Source: Diphasiastrum complanatum (lineage: Eukaryota; Streptophyta; Lycopodiopsida; Lycopodiales; Lycopodiaceae). From it: DNA of 64,000 nucleotides. Numbering within the stretch: position 1 is the first letter of the stretch; each line of letters opens with the position of its first letter. The translations under genes were made by a program, and so were the position numbers. Where the stretch lies: assembly GCA_029204225.1 (NCBI GenBank), contig CM055108.1, positions 19,286,279 through 19,350,278 of the forward strand. The letters are read 5' to 3'. Positions 1 to 11,885 of the stretch are shown here, piece after piece. The notes below the pieces were generated by a model. The model did no database searches and had not been told where the DNA came from. It saw only the letters and a program-made list of their open reading frames with translations.

Positions 1-1309
1 GTGCAAAGAACTACCAACAGACACTCTGGTGGTGTTGTGTAGACAGCTACACTCAGACAATCTGGCGGTGATGCGGAAGTTCAATCAGAATTCAATGTTG
101 TGATCCAGACAAGAACCATCTGGGAAGGCGCAAGAATGAGGGAAAGCAATGCTCACTGAAATAATTCACATCATAATACCTCCCTCAAGTCCGTTTAACA
201 CATTCACGAGTCACGAGTCACCATATAGTGCCTCCATCGAGTCTCTTTATACGTTCACAACTTTCTTAGTCTCAATTTTTAAATATTTTAAGGCAAGAGT
301 TTGTTGACATGCTCTTGACGCTCAATGTTTCTGGTTGGCCGCTCAAACGTTTTAGATTTGAGACAATAGTTGTTGCATATTTTGGTTTTCATTTTATTCA
401 TCTCTATAATAGATTTATCACTATGGATTCAAAATCTTTTGTTTATTTCCATCGTAAACGAAGACCCATAGAACACTGATGGTTGGCATTCTAAGAGCCT
501 TGAAAGTTGAATGGATTCTGTAAAGGCATGAGTAGATCGAGGATCCATGGCGTATCTCCTACACTTCGGCACATTTTTTAATCACTACTTTTTGTGCTCT
601 TATGTATTTTTATCAAAGTATTTACATTTTGTTATAAAAATGTGCATTTACTTGGATATGAAGTCATTTTTTCTGCTTCTTTCTTGACGAAAGTATTACA
701 TGTATCATTTAAGATGTTTCAAATCAGCCAAGGCAGGGCTTTATGCAATTTTTGAAGATAGTTTCAGTAGATCTGTGGTTTTCCAAGACTTAGATGGACA
801 AAGGCTACACGAAAAACCTTTACAGAAAGAGCAAGTAGTTAAATATTTTCGAAATCTTTAATAACGACATAAAAGTATTATATTGTTTGAAAAAGGTTGC
901 AGTTTAAAGTGTTTGCAAAGATTTTATTCTTCTGAAAAAACTTCATACCACTCATAATTAATTATCATTATGATCCTCACCAGAATCTAGATGCTCATTT
1001 GCCCTGCATAAATCATGAATATCCATTGAATGAGACAGACCACACCACTCATTTTTTTAGTTTAAAACAATTTGAGCAGAGCAAAATGCCTATGCGGTTG
1101 TGACTACTGACGAACACAATCGTTTGCTCAAAAGGCCTCTGCCCATGTTGACGGACACAATCGTTAGACCCTTTGTGTAAGACGACTGACTCTTTGCGAT
1201 GATATGTGCCCTGGGTATGGGGTGGAGGTAGTGTTCTAGAAACTTTTTTGAGGTTTTCTTGAAAAAAAACTTATATAAATTTAAGAAGTGTTTTGGATCC
1301 TAATGATGA
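1..1309. other. No recognisable gene
   Basis: AT-rich sequence without an ORF of convincing length or any recognisable protein motif on either strand. A short phrase (gacgaacacaatcgtt and a near copy gacggacacaatcgtt) occurs twice around 1109-1166. Nothing else stands out. Confidence 0.5.
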
Positions 1310-1510
1310 AGGTACTCGAATTTGCAACCCATTCACTCGAATTTTTCTAAAGATTCGAATTTTTTCAAAGACTCGCAGTTTTTCAAAGGATCGAATTTTT
1401 CCAAATACTCGAATTTTTCCCAAAGACTCGAAATTTTCTTAAGACTCAAATTTTTTTAAATACTCGGAAGTTTTTCAAAGACTCAAATTTTTTCAAAGGA
1501 TCAAATACTT
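1310..1510. repeat. Degenerate minisatellite, ~19-20 bp unit (actcgaatttttccaaag)
   Basis: About ten imperfect head-to-tail copies of a unit close to actcgaatttttccaaag. Typical variants are gattcgaattttttcaaa, actcgcagtttttcaaag and actcaaattttttcaaag. The same unit family returns at 2370-2630, on the far side of three other short-unit arrays. Confidence 0.85.
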
Positions 1511-1559
1511 GAACATGGTTAAATTTTGACTATGGCCGAAATGTGTGAGATATGTTAGA

Positions 1560-1880
1560 TATTCGAAATGCAAGATGTGTGAGATCGGCCACCATCCAAA
1601 TCCTCAGCTGTCACCTAGATCATCGTCGGCTACCTAAATCCGCACCATATTTGTACGATCATTGGCCGTCCACCCAAACCATCGGCCACCACCCAAATTT
1701 AGGCTAATTGTCACTGACAACTTTTGATCCAAACCATTGACTTTCAACCCAAACCATCGGTCGTAACCCGAATTATCGGCTGCCCGTCCATTGTCCACCT
1801 TCAATCATCAACCGTCCGCTCTGAGCATCATCCACACGTCTCAACCACAAGCCACCATCTAGATCATCGGCCTCCATTGC
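1560..1880. repeat. Degenerate repeat with catcggccaccacccaaa core
   Basis: Irregular repeats of phrases such as catcggccaccacccaaa, aaaccatcggtcgtaaccc and gatcatcggcc, spaced about 20-50 bases. It is C-rich compared with the flanking arrays. No coding signal goes with it: the 73-codon frame through it is itself repetitive. Confidence 0.65.
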
Positions 1881-1894
1881 CCGCCAATGGCTTC

Positions 1895-2165
1895 AGTTTC
1901 TTCCAAATTCGACCAAATCTACTTGGCCCAATTCGACCAATTTGACCAAAGTTGACCAATTCGACCAAGTTGGTCCAAGTCGACCAATTGGACCAAATTC
2001 GGCCAAGTCGACCAAAATTTGACCAAATTTGGCCAGTCGACCAAATTTGAGCAAATTCGGCCAAGTCAACCAAGCCGACCAATTCGGTCAAATTTGACCA
2101 ATTTGAGCAATTTGGCCAAATCGACCAGAGTCGACCAAGTCGGCTAATTTGACCAAATTTGGCCA
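1895..2165. repeat. Dense ttgaccaa / ggccaagtc short-unit array
   Basis: Nearly uninterrupted repetition of ~8-10 bp phrases (gaccaa, ttggccaa, gtcgaccaa, aatttgacc). The opposite-strand 102-codon frame at 2172-1864 is an artefact of this repetition: it reads as a low-complexity Trp/Asn/Leu/Gly/Arg peptide. I do not call it a gene. Confidence 0.85.
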
Positions 2166-2194
2166 GGGTCAAATTTTATTTTATTTTTTTTGAC

Positions 2195-2345
2195 AAGGAT
2201 GACATTGGGCTAGATGTTTACCATTGGGTCAGATTTTTATCATTGGATTGGATTTTTTCAATTGGGTCAGATTTTTACAATTGGGTCGGGATTTCACCAT
2301 TGGGTCGGATTTTTTTGACAAGGTTTACGTCCGACGGTTTACATT
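2195..2345. repeat. ttgggtcagatttttacca array, ~19 bp unit
   Basis: Six or seven imperfect copies of a phrase close to attgggtcagatttttacc. It follows directly on the gaccaa array and precedes the second tcgaattttt array. Confidence 0.75.
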
Positions 2346-2364
2346 TGACGATTTACGTCCGAGG

Positions 2365-2630
2365 AGTTAAGGATTGAATTTTTCAAAGAGTTGAATTTTT
2401 TGAACGACTCGAATTTTTCCGAAGGATTGAAGGACCCTTTGTACTGTCAAGTCAAAATTTTCAAAAGACGAGAATTTTTCGAAAGACTCAGTTACATCAA
2501 AAGACTCGATTTTTTTCCCAAAGACTCGAATTTTTTAGAAGACTAGAATTTTTTCGAAGACTCGAATGTTTTTAAAGGCTCAAATTTTTACAAGGACTCG
2601 AATTTTTCCAAAGACTCGAATTTTGAGGAA
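2365..2630. repeat. Second array of the actcgaatttttccaaag family
   Basis: Around twelve degenerate copies of the same ~19-20 bp unit as at 1310-1510, for example gactcgaatttttccaaag near 2597. The two blocks are in the same orientation and bracket the other arrays. Confidence 0.85.
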
Positions 2631-2639
2631 TGTGCATAA

Positions 2640-3107
2640 CCCCATACATTTGCACATTGTGTGCATTGAGGGGTGGAACCCAAAAAGATTCCTTACCCGC
2701 TCCTTCCCACTTACTATATTCTAATACTTAAAGTTTGAAGTTAAGGTTTTATTTTCTTCACACTCTTCAATGTGCTTTAAACTTTAGCCAATAGTCTTTA
2801 TTACTTGGCTTTCTTATTCATTTTAAATTATCAAAGTTTTACCCATAAATCATGAACATGAAAATTTTCTTGACTACCTTAAACTAGTTTTTTTTTTTTT
2901 CAATCCTTCAAATTCCTATCTTGGCCTGCCATTTTCAGGAATGTTTAACCACAAGCCCAAACTCACTAGCTTTAACTCCTAAATCGTTACCCACAAGCTT
3001 TTATCCATGGGCCAAAAAAACAATTAAAAAAAAAGGAAAGGGATGGGGTGAGGGGAGTAAAAGAGACAATAAAAAAAGAAAAATAGGGGGGGGGGAGGGA
3101 TTTGGAA
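2640..3107. other. No recognisable gene
   Basis: AT-rich sequence with homopolymer T and A runs and, near 3088, a G-run. No protein motif or RNA gene recognised. Confidence 0.45.
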
Positions 3108-3260
3108 CACACGTGCATGCACGCACACACACACACACGTGTGAGTGAGTGAGTGAGTGAGAGAGAGTGTGTGTGTGTGTGTGCACGTGTGCACATGTTC
3201 GTTGTGTGTGTGTGTGTGACCCCCAACACAACGAATGCATGTGTGTGTGCACGCACGTCT
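3108..3260. repeat. Compound microsatellite (CA)n-(GTGA)n-(GA)n-(TG)n
   Basis: A run of ca dinucleotides passes into gtga tetranucleotides, then ga, then two tg tracts split by gcacgtgtgcac. G-runs lie close by (about 3088-3096, 3326-3340 and 3405-3424). All ORFs across this interval are low-complexity shadows of the repeat. Confidence 0.95.
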
Positions 3261-3359
3261 CTCCCCCTTGCGAGCAACAGGAATCCGAGCTCTGGATTTT
3301 GGAGGGAAGGGCGAGAAAGGAGGGAGGGGGGGGGGGGGGTTGGTTGCTCTAGGAGTTAG

Positions 3360-5640
3360 TTTTAGTTAACTAATTGTTTAATTATTGTTTTTTTCAAGTT
3401 AGGTGGGGGGGGGAGGGGAGGGGGGTTTTGGAGGCATTAACTAACGGTTTTTTTTTTTTCTTTCCGTTAAATTTGTTTTAAAGCTTCCATGGGCATTTTT
3501 TTTGAGTCATTTTTAAGACTATCGAAAATTAAATGCAGTTATGAATAGATAGTTGAGTTTAATAGGTTTTGACAATTGAATGAATTTTTAGGCATGTAAT
3601 GGGTTATTCAACATTTTTATTGCTTGACTCTCCATTTGCAAAATTCATCAGTATAATTTTAATTGGCATTTTAGATTTGTTAAGACTAAGTTTTGAGACA
3701 ACGCTACATTACAAATATTATACCGGTGATGAATATAAATTGAATGTAAATTGTTAAAAAATTTCAGTTTTTGCTTGCAAATGGACAGGAAAGTTGTTCC
3801 GATAGGGGGGCGGCGACATGCAAATTCGTCTGACATCAGTACATAGTGATGACCCCCTATCTTAAAGCAATAAAATGGGAATCAACCAAATGCATTGTCT
3901 TTTTAATCAATTGTAACCCATAAATCTAACAACTTGGGCTAACAACCAGAAATTTTTTTCGGCACTTAAAAGCCCCGAAGTTGTTGATGACTAGATAAAT
4001 CGTTGGTCACAATGTCCCGGAATACGGAAGCGAATATTGTTGGTTCTTGTTTTTGCTTTGGGTAAGGCCTCCCAGTGGTAGGGGATGCAACCCTTAAACT
4101 GTGATTGGGCTGAATTCCTGGGGAATTCCATAAGGCTTTTTTCAAAATTGACGAAATGTGTATTTGCTTTATTAACTGCAACTGACAACCAAGAATCGGA
4201 CACTTATGTCTAGAAATTCTTGGATTTTTTTGACCAAGGTGTCGTTTTTTTGAAAACAGACATGGCCAAAAATGGCCCAGAAGCCTAAGATGGAAGACTT
4301 AAATGAAACCGAAACACAGAAGTTGTTTTCTTGATGCGATTGAAGCTAGGGCATACCAACACAGTTTGTTATAAAGAACAAAAAAAACCCAGCTCATTCT
4401 TTCTTATTTCTAAATCTGTCACTCAAGCATGTTAGGAAGATATTAATATCCTTTCAATGACCATAAAGATTATGAAAAGGGACGAAAGAATGTGTGATTT
4501 AAAATTGTTTATGAAGTTGGAATTTATTAATAATTCCCGAGAACTTCATATACTTGTAATCATTTTTATTGACAATTTGATCAGGAAGTGGAGGGCCTTC
4601 ATGGAGGTAGAACCTGTGGTATGGGACGTAGACGATTCCAAAATGAAGATCTAAAACTAACTGGATTAGTCGACCATAGTAAGGCCATACATCTAGGTGA
4701 TGCCAAATACTATCGGTCATAAAACGGGTGTTTTGTCGGAAATTTGAGATATTGGTTATGACCCCTTTTTGGATATCTCAAATTTACAAAACCGAAAACC
4801 CAGTAAGCTATTTCTTTATTAAAGATATATTGGTAAATCATTCTTGAACGTTGATTAACCCATTTTCTTGTGATTCCTTGGAAGGTAATTTTTTATTACC
4901 CGTTGACCTTGGAGGATGTCACAGAATTGGTTAATGACATTTTTTTTCTAAACTGTTTTTCTTGCTTAAATCTTTAAGATCTCATTTTTTCCGATCTACG
5001 GGTCAATTCTCAAGGTTGGTAACGAAGAAGATCTTTGGTTAAGTCATTGTGTTGGGACATTATTGGTATTTGTTTGCAATGATGCAACACTTCTTTTTTG
5101 ACTTTCAAGACTTTCTCGGATCTTTTTTTGTAACTTTTCCTAGGGCGAATCTAGAGGGATTTGCACCCCTTGGAAACATGTGTTGTTTCTTGTTAAAAAG
5201 GGGGAGAAGTAGGAAGAAAATAAAGTTATTAAGAGGAAACATCTATTGTAGGATTCCAAGAGGAATCTGTTATGAGAATAGATGAGGGATCTGTTTTAAG
5301 AATCAGAAACGATAGGATATTTGGATATTATAGAAATCCTTTATGGATCATAGTAGATATCAAGTTTGAAGATTTAACGGGGGAGGATTAGAAAGCACTC
5401 TTGCAGTAGAAAAGTAACAAGTCCGATTGATTTGTGTCAGAACTATTGAATTCTATTGCAAAATGGGAGTTTGTTAAACCTGTTCCTTGAAAGCAGTCAA
5501 CTTGATCTTGGTGTGGACTGTGATTTGTGGGTTGATGTAAGGAAAGAAATTCATGCTAACAATATATTCTTTTGAGTAAATCTCCGGTTGAGATTTTGGA
5601 TGTGAAATAGCACTCTTTGAGAGATATTCTCTCTTAGAGG
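3360..5640. other. No recognisable gene
   Basis: About 2.3 kb of AT-rich sequence. Small frames at 3648-3836, 3966-4203, 4457-4720 and 5049-5285 show no family motif and no repeated support. No transposon domain, tRNA or clear promoter was recognised. Confidence 0.45.
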
Positions 5641-5859
5641 ATAACAACTCGTAAGTTAATTGTGACTATAAGGGATTTGGGGCCCTTATGTGTACGTGGC
5701 CATAATTAATGGTTGTGGGCCTAAAACACTTGATGGTGGATTTGTATGGGTCTATCAGTGAGTCATTGGGCAACTGGATGATGTGGCCCAAATAGGTTGT
5801 AGAGGTGTCCAGTGAGGTGTCAAAGTGCACTACTAGTGGTGCATGGGCCTTGGAGGGTA

Positions 5860-5923
5860 TAAGTATACCTATTGGGCTCTCAATAGTATATTAAGTATAC
5901 CTATTGGGCTCTCAATAGTATAT
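5860..5923. repeat. Perfect 32-bp tandem duplication
   Basis: Two identical adjacent 32-bp copies (5860-5891 and 5892-5923) beginning taagtatacctattgggctc. Being perfect, they are recent or gene-converted. They sit in LTR-like non-coding sequence. Confidence 0.95.
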
Positions 5924-6187
5924 GCTTGATAGCATGACCGGTGGTAGGATGCTGCTAGTGTGATGCCTCGTTCCTATCTGTGTGATTGATCCATAGCTTG
6001 GGGGCTAGATCCGTTCGATCTAGGTTTGGTTGGGTTGGTTTGTCCGCCATTAGATTCCCTTGTGTTGCTTGTGATTGGCATGCTTAGAATAGGATCCTTG
6101 GATTGAGGACTTTATACAATTCCTATAGCTTGGTGCCCAAGAGAGTCTAGTGTCTGCCACCCATGTTCAAAAGATGGTATAATTTCG

Positions 6188-6400
6188 ATGGATGATGACG
6201 AAATGACTGACGAACATGTGCTTCTATATCTAGATCAAAACCGTTATACCCCAAAATCCATTCCCAAGGAGATTAAGTCGTCAGGGCCTCTGGCTCATGT
6301 GCAACTCACGTCCAAAGTACCCAACACCACAACCTACAGGCCTAAACCCAAGGTCTACAAATGGGACATGTATCCAGATGAAGTCTATGTTGGAATTTAA
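6188..6400 (+). CDS. Short hypothetical ORF, 70 aa, unrecognised
   Basis: ATG-to-stop frame encoding 70 residues. It has an acidic N-terminus (MDDDEMTDEHVLLYLDQ), then a basic Pro/Lys/Thr-rich middle and a C-terminus ending YKWDMYPDEVYVGI. The composition is less repetitive than neighbouring frames and could be a fragment of a retroelement or an exon remnant. I recognise no family, see no splice partner, and cannot exclude a chance frame. No TATA box or terminator supports it. Confidence 0.2.
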   Translation: MDDDEMTDEHVLLYLDQNRYTPKSIPKEIKSSGPLAHVQLTSKVPNTTTYRPKPKVYKWDMYPDEVYVGI

Positions 6401-6679
6401 TCTAACTCCTACTCATCCCAAAAACCCTTCTTCCTTGTCTGATTTTTACTCTCTCAAATGCAACTTGCAAAAAATGACCTGTTTTCTAAAAGTCTGCATA
6501 TTTGAACTAATTGTCGCCATAGTCTACATTTTTACTCGGGCTTTTGCACAGGCAAAAAGCCCGACACTCGACACTGTTGTTTATTTTTGCCTTAATTTGC
6601 AACTAAGTTTTTAACAACACTTATCTAAGTTGTTTTTTGGGCCATTTAGGCACTTCCAGAAAAGCGACAGTTTTTGTGA

Positions 6680-6890
6680 AAAAGACGACACTACATTTTT
6701 ACATGCAGTTTTTGACAGGCGACAATTAGGGCATAATGTAACACTCCACTTTTACATGCAGTTTCTGACAGGCGAAAAAGGCAAAAAATGTGACACTACA
6801 TTTTTTCTCGCAATTTCTGACAAGCAACAATAAAAGACGACACTGTAGTTTTACACAAGATTTTACACAGGTGACACTCTGCAGAAATAC
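6680..6890. repeat. Imperfect tandem repeat, ~40-60 bp unit (tttttacatgcagtttytgacaggc)
   Basis: Four degraded copies of a block containing gacactacatttttacatg followed by cagtttytgacaggcgac, at about 6688, 6742, 6800 and 6838. It lies upstream of a TATA-like ctataaatg (7016-7024), as internal repeats of an LTR U3 region do. This LTR reading is inference. Confidence 0.7.
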
Positions 6891-6899
6891 ACGGTACTC

Positions 6900-7758
<859 letters not shown>

Positions 7759-7770
7759 TGGTATCAGAGC
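7759..7770 (+). other. Copia primer-binding site
   Basis: tggtatcagagc is complementary to the 3' end of initiator tRNA-Met and is the usual minus-strand primer site of plant Copia elements. A near copy (tagtatcagagc) lies at about 7714-7725, so the leader may be partly duplicated. Confidence 0.8.
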
Positions 7771-7880
7771 CCAGGTTTATTGGATTACTAGAGTCTAGGA
7801 ATTGTAATAGAACTTAATACGTTCTAGTTCTTTAGAGTTGTTTCATTTAGTTTGTGCTTTATCTCTACTACTTGATTACA

Positions 7881-8021
7881 ATGGAAGGTTCAACCTCAGA
7901 GATCCGCCTCATCAATAAATTTAACGAAGATGACTGCCACATGTGGAAGTTCAAAATGAGGATGATTTTGATCAAGAAGGAGCTTTGGGGATATGTAAAT
8001 AGTTCTATAGCCAAACAATGA
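7881..8021 (+). pseudogene. Copia gag N-terminus, truncated
   Basis: ATG frame of 46 codons stopped by TGA at 8019-8021. It contains the start of a Copia gag polypeptide: a short leader, then LINKFNEDDCHMWKFKMRMI, which fits the conserved L.G.NY..W...M pattern of the DUF4219/UBN2 gag region. The position, 110 bp after the primer-binding site, is right for gag. The remainder (UBN2 core and zinc knuckle) is missing; downstream sequence to about 8400 is AT-rich and non-coding. The fragment is inactive. Confidence 0.7.
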
Positions 8022-8399
8022 GAGTGTTCAAAATATGTTAATTTCTAAACTGAGAGACATCAATAAAAATTCTTGAAAAAATGTACTTTGAAAAAAAAAA
8101 TATAAATGTGATTTAAGCCATTTTGTGTTTTAATGGCGTTTGGACTTTCAAAAATCATGTGTTGTCTCGAAATGTTATGTTGCATGTAATTATGATGATT
8201 TTATGAAGTTTGCAAAAAGAAACTTGTAGTGCTTTACTAAATTATAGGCACTTTTGACCTTTTTAAAAAAAATACAATTTAGAGAATCCTAAAATAAAAA
8301 CCCTAATTTTGGCCTATTACTAGGACCACCAAAAAATACCAAAAAAGATTACTCTTTTTTAGGTCAAAATCCCAAGACAAATGTGACATTCTAAGCAAA

Positions 8400-8720
8400 A
8401 TATGGTTCTAAATCTCAATGAGCCGGATAGGAAGATCGAAATTTCATGCCTTGTAGGGAAGCAATCTCAACTTCCATTAAAATTAGACCATATTCATGAG
8501 TCCAAAGGTCTCTTAGACATAGTCCATAGTGATATTTGTGGTCCTATGGGCTCTTAGACCATATATGTGTCCAAATGTCTCTTAGACATAGTTCATAGTG
8601 ATATTTGTGGTCCTATGGGCATTCTTCTTTAGAGAGAGTAAGATTCTTCATTATATTAATTTCATAGATGACTTTTCTAGGAGAACTATTGTATACTCAA
8701 CAAAGATATATTCATAGTAT
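8400..8720 (+). pseudogene. Copia pre-integrase/integrase N-terminal remnant
   Basis: In broken frames the interval reads CLVGKQSQLPLK, then LLDIVHSDICGPMG, then INFIDDFSRRTIVY. These are the GAG-pre-integrase to integrase junction (HSD.CGPM) and the first integrase-core segment (FIDDFSR) of Copia pol. Frameshifts and stops separate them, and a ~70-bp tandem duplication repeats the LLDIVHSDICGPM stretch. In an active element this segment would follow the protease; the protease is not present here. Confidence 0.8.
8483..8620. repeat. ~70-bp tandem duplication inside the integrase remnant
   Basis: Two copies (starting near 8483 and 8554) each begin ttagaccata and end atatttgtggtcctatgggc. They differ at several positions, so the duplication is older than the perfect one at 5860. 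Confidence 0.85.
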
Positions 8721-8749
8721 GCTTTCAAGATTCAATTTCTTGAATTGTA

Positions 8750-9485
8750 GCTTGTAGACTCACCAATGGATCCAGGATTGAGAGTATTTAAGGAGAAATG
8801 CCCCCAGTCCAATGAGAAAAAAGAGAAAATAAATGAGTATTCCCAATTATTGGGTCACTCATGTATGCTATGATCTACGTACACATCCAGATATTGCATT
8901 GTAGTTACCACCTTAAGCTAGTTTATGACCAATCCAGAAATTCTTTATTGCAAAGCTCTAATATGAGTAATGACATATTTACAAGCTACAAAGAACTATT
9001 ACATCTGTTATGAAAGAACCAACGTTGAGGATTTTCGTATCTTACAAGGCTACATAGATGTAGATTGGGCAGAAAATATTGACACAAGGAAATCGACTTC
9101 AGGCTTTGTGCTCTTGTTCAACAATGGTCCTATATCCTGGAATAGTCGAAAGCGAACTTCAATTGCACTGTCATCCACAAAATTAAAATATATTGCAGCT
9201 ACTCAAGCTACAAAGGAGACAATTTGGTTGAGACTTTTACTCTTTGATATCAATTTACTTCAACAAATCTCTACCTAGATAAATTGTGATAATCAAAGCA
9301 CTATTACTTTGTCACTTAATCCTAGATTTCATGCTATATGTAAGCATATAGAAACCAACTATCATTACATCAGAGATAAGATTCTTAATAAGGAAGTTTG
9401 TTTAAGATTTTGCTGAACACAAGACATGATTGTAGACATCTTTTCTAAGACATTGATTCTAGAGGCACATAAAAAAATTTGTGCC
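8750..9485 (+). pseudogene. Copia RT tail and RNase H remnant
   Basis: The left part (8750-8945) has traces of the reverse-transcriptase C-terminus: PMDPG, then LLGSLMYAM and HPDIA in shifted frames. From about 8970 a 102-codon frame gives a good Ty1/Copia RNase H: GYIDVDWAENIDTRKSTSGF, then SWNSRKRTSIALSSTKLKYI, then KETIWLRLLL. The first acidic position of the family's D.DWA motif is kept. After a TAG the frame continues as NCDNQSTITLSLNP and IETNYHYIRDKI, ending near 9485. The catalytic RT palm (YVDD) was not found, so this is a deletion derivative. Confidence 0.85.
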
Positions 9486-9497
9486 ATGTTGGTGGCA

Positions 9498-10075
9498 TTA
9501 GTAAGTGGGAGGTGTTGAATAACCCATGGTGGTTGGACTTCCCAGAAGGAGCATGCCCTACTGAAGAAAAGGATTTGCATGATCTATATGCCAAGATGCC
9601 ACTCAGAGTTCCTATAGATCCCAGAGTCGATTGTCTAGGTTGTAGTTGCATTGGAAACAAGGTTGAGGTGATTATCTATTAAAAATTGTGTTGTATGCCA
9701 AGTGCAAATTTGCAGTGGAAAGACACACATTGGGCATTAGCAAGACAATGAGATAATCATGCACCCATCACCAGAGATAGTGGTCCCGCACAAGAGAAGA
9801 CGTGAAGAATTTGTTTCAAAATTGTTTTGAGTACACGGTTGCATCTGCTATAGTCTTGTGCTTGTAATTCATCTAATTTGTACATGCTACTTACTGAATC
9901 CAATCCTACGGTTTTATTGCGTTCAATATTATGTTAGAATGAATGTATGCTTTTCTGATCAACTATTATATAGTCATGCATTGAATAAGGATCATTCCGC
10001 AGAGCCCGACATTTGCATCTATTGAATGTAGTTTTTGTTGTGTTTGTTGGGGACATGTTCAATAGCACAATGGGC
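9498..10075 (+). mobile_element. Polypurine tract and probable 3' LTR
   Basis: agtaagtgggaggtgttgaa (9499-9518) resembles a polypurine tract followed by an LTR start (tgttgaa). It comes directly after the RNase H C-terminus, where a Copia 3' LTR begins. A right end around 10070 is a guess: no target-site duplication or terminal CA could be fixed. Confidence 0.45.
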
Positions 10076-10949
10076 ATAGCGGGTAATTGAACTTATCTTC
10101 CAAACAAAGAAAAACAATGAAACTATCAGGACTGAATCAAACTATCAGGATTCATACAATTGCTTAGAACATTCATTTAGCTTAGTAGAATATCTGGGTA
10201 GGTATCATAGCCAACCATGAAGTATTCTATGTTAATCAATGGAATGATAGTATCAGATATATATAGAGAGAAAAGGACTGATCAGAGAGCATTCAACAAT
10301 AAGGAATGTAGGTAATTAAAATAGAGAATCTATAAACTAAGCTAATATAATACAGCGATCAAATCACGAATAGGAATCTTGTGCCTGATAAATGGTTTAT
10401 AGTAATTTTTCACTAAGCGTTGTGATTTCACTAAGCTTAGACAGTTGATCAAAAGAACCAACAGATAAAACAATCTCTATCATCTTGAATTACTCACTCT
10501 TTTGATATATCTGATTCTAAGGACTCAGATATTATGATACAATTGAATTTTTATTTGAATTTTGATATATAATTATCTATTTCAATTCTATCTACCTTAT
10601 TTTGATCTATTGTATATATACAAAAATGACAAAGTTTATCTCTAATTTGTTCTTGTGAACTGGTGGGTTAGGCACGATGTAGGTGTTAAGTCTAAACTGA
10701 ACTGTAGGTGATAGACATGAGAGTGAGTAGTTAATGTATATAGTGGCATGTTCAAATGGTGGATAGTTTGTTTTGGATTCAATAGAGAAAGAGCTCCATT
10801 TGAGTGGTACCATTTGACAGTCGATAGTTCGAGAGTGGTGTGTCGTAAAACGGCGGGTGCGTGAGCGGCAGCGGAAGCCCAAGAATTGAGCGCGGCATGT
10901 AGAAACGGGAACACAATAGTTAGCAGCAAAAATATTCAAGTAGAAGAAT
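10076..10949. other. No recognisable gene
   Basis: AT-rich sequence. The 139-codon minus-strand frame (11026-10607) starts inside LTR sequence. Its first residues copy the LTR-derived peptide also read at 13955, and the rest matches no family I know. It is treated as a chance frame. Confidence 0.4.
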
Positions 10950-11885
10950 TCATACAGAATGCGCAAATGAACAATGCAGTAGTGAGACAAAAATTGCACT
11001 CTGATTAATATAAAAAATGAGTACAATAGCTTGAAGTAATAACTTCAGCTTGCTGAGCGTGATAACGCTGGCTACAGAAAAAACTTGGATTAAAAGAAGA
11101 AATTCAATTTTAACACTTACATAGCTTGATTCAACTAGTATATATATATTTACAAGTGTCGAGAGAGAAATATCTTATGCCTTAACTGCCAATTACTCCA
11201 ATTTTTGCACCTATACAAAAGTTGGTAACCACCCTTAGGATACTTGTTTCTCCACTTGTTTTAGGATTGATGATAATTTGGCGACATCGGTCTGCCAATG
11301 TAGCAAAAATGCGAAAAACCCAAAAAAACCCGAAGGTGCCCTTTAGACTGCAGGTATGCAATTTCTGAATTTGCCCTTAGACTTAAGGTGTGTAGATCCT
11401 GAAGGCGCCTGTAGGCTGAAGGCAACGAAAAAGGCAAAACAGATGAAGGTGCCTAGATTAAAGGCAGTGACGAAGACGAAGGTGCCTTAGATTAAAGACA
11501 GCGAAAAAGATGAAGGTGCCTAAAAAATGGTTTCTAAGGCATTCTGGCCACTTGGCCACTGTATCACTTTTTTTTGCAAAGTTGTGAAAAAGGTGTAAAA
11601 AGGAGAAGGTGCCTTAAAATGATTTCTAAGGCATTTTGGCCACTTGGCCGTTGTGTCACTTTTTTTGCAAAGTTGCAAAAAAGACGAAAAACAAGAAGGT
11701 GCCTTGAAAACTTTTAAGGCACAAGAAATCTCAAGAAGGAGAAGGTGCCTTAAAATGATTTCTAAGGCACAAGAAATCTCAAGAGAAAAAATGTGAAGGC
11801 CCGAAAATATATTGGCGGCCTTCGGTTTTTCAAGATGCTCATTACTTGAACGATTTGTTTAAGACTGAGCATAAGAAATCTAACA
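10950..11885 (-). mobile_element. 3' LTR of a minus-strand Copia element, with internal 90-93 bp repeats
   Basis: Read on the minus strand, a polypurine tract (attaagggggag) is followed by tgttagatttcttatgctca at 11885, directly downstream of the RNase H remnant: a Copia 3' LTR start. The LTR carries tandem 90-93 bp units starting near 11512, 11605 and 11695 (plus-strand phrase gaaggtgccttaaaatgatt, then ggccacttggcc). Its distal end near 10950-10993 matches a 43-bp piece at 13904-13946 on the 5' side of the element's gag, which I take as the truncated 5' LTR. Confidence 0.7.

Noticed and set aside
1864-2172. 102-codon minus-strand ORF rich in Trp, Asn, Leu, Gly and Arg
   Set aside because: It is the translation of the gaccaa/ggccaa short-unit array. 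Periodic, no family, no supporting signals.
2921-3359. Several overlapping ORFs with His/Thr, Cys/Val or Pro runs
   Set aside because: All are shadows of the CA/TG microsatellite and G-runs.
10607-11026. 139-codon minus-strand ORF
   Set aside because: The start lies in LTR sequence and its first residues duplicate an LTR-derived peptide; the remainder lacks any motif.
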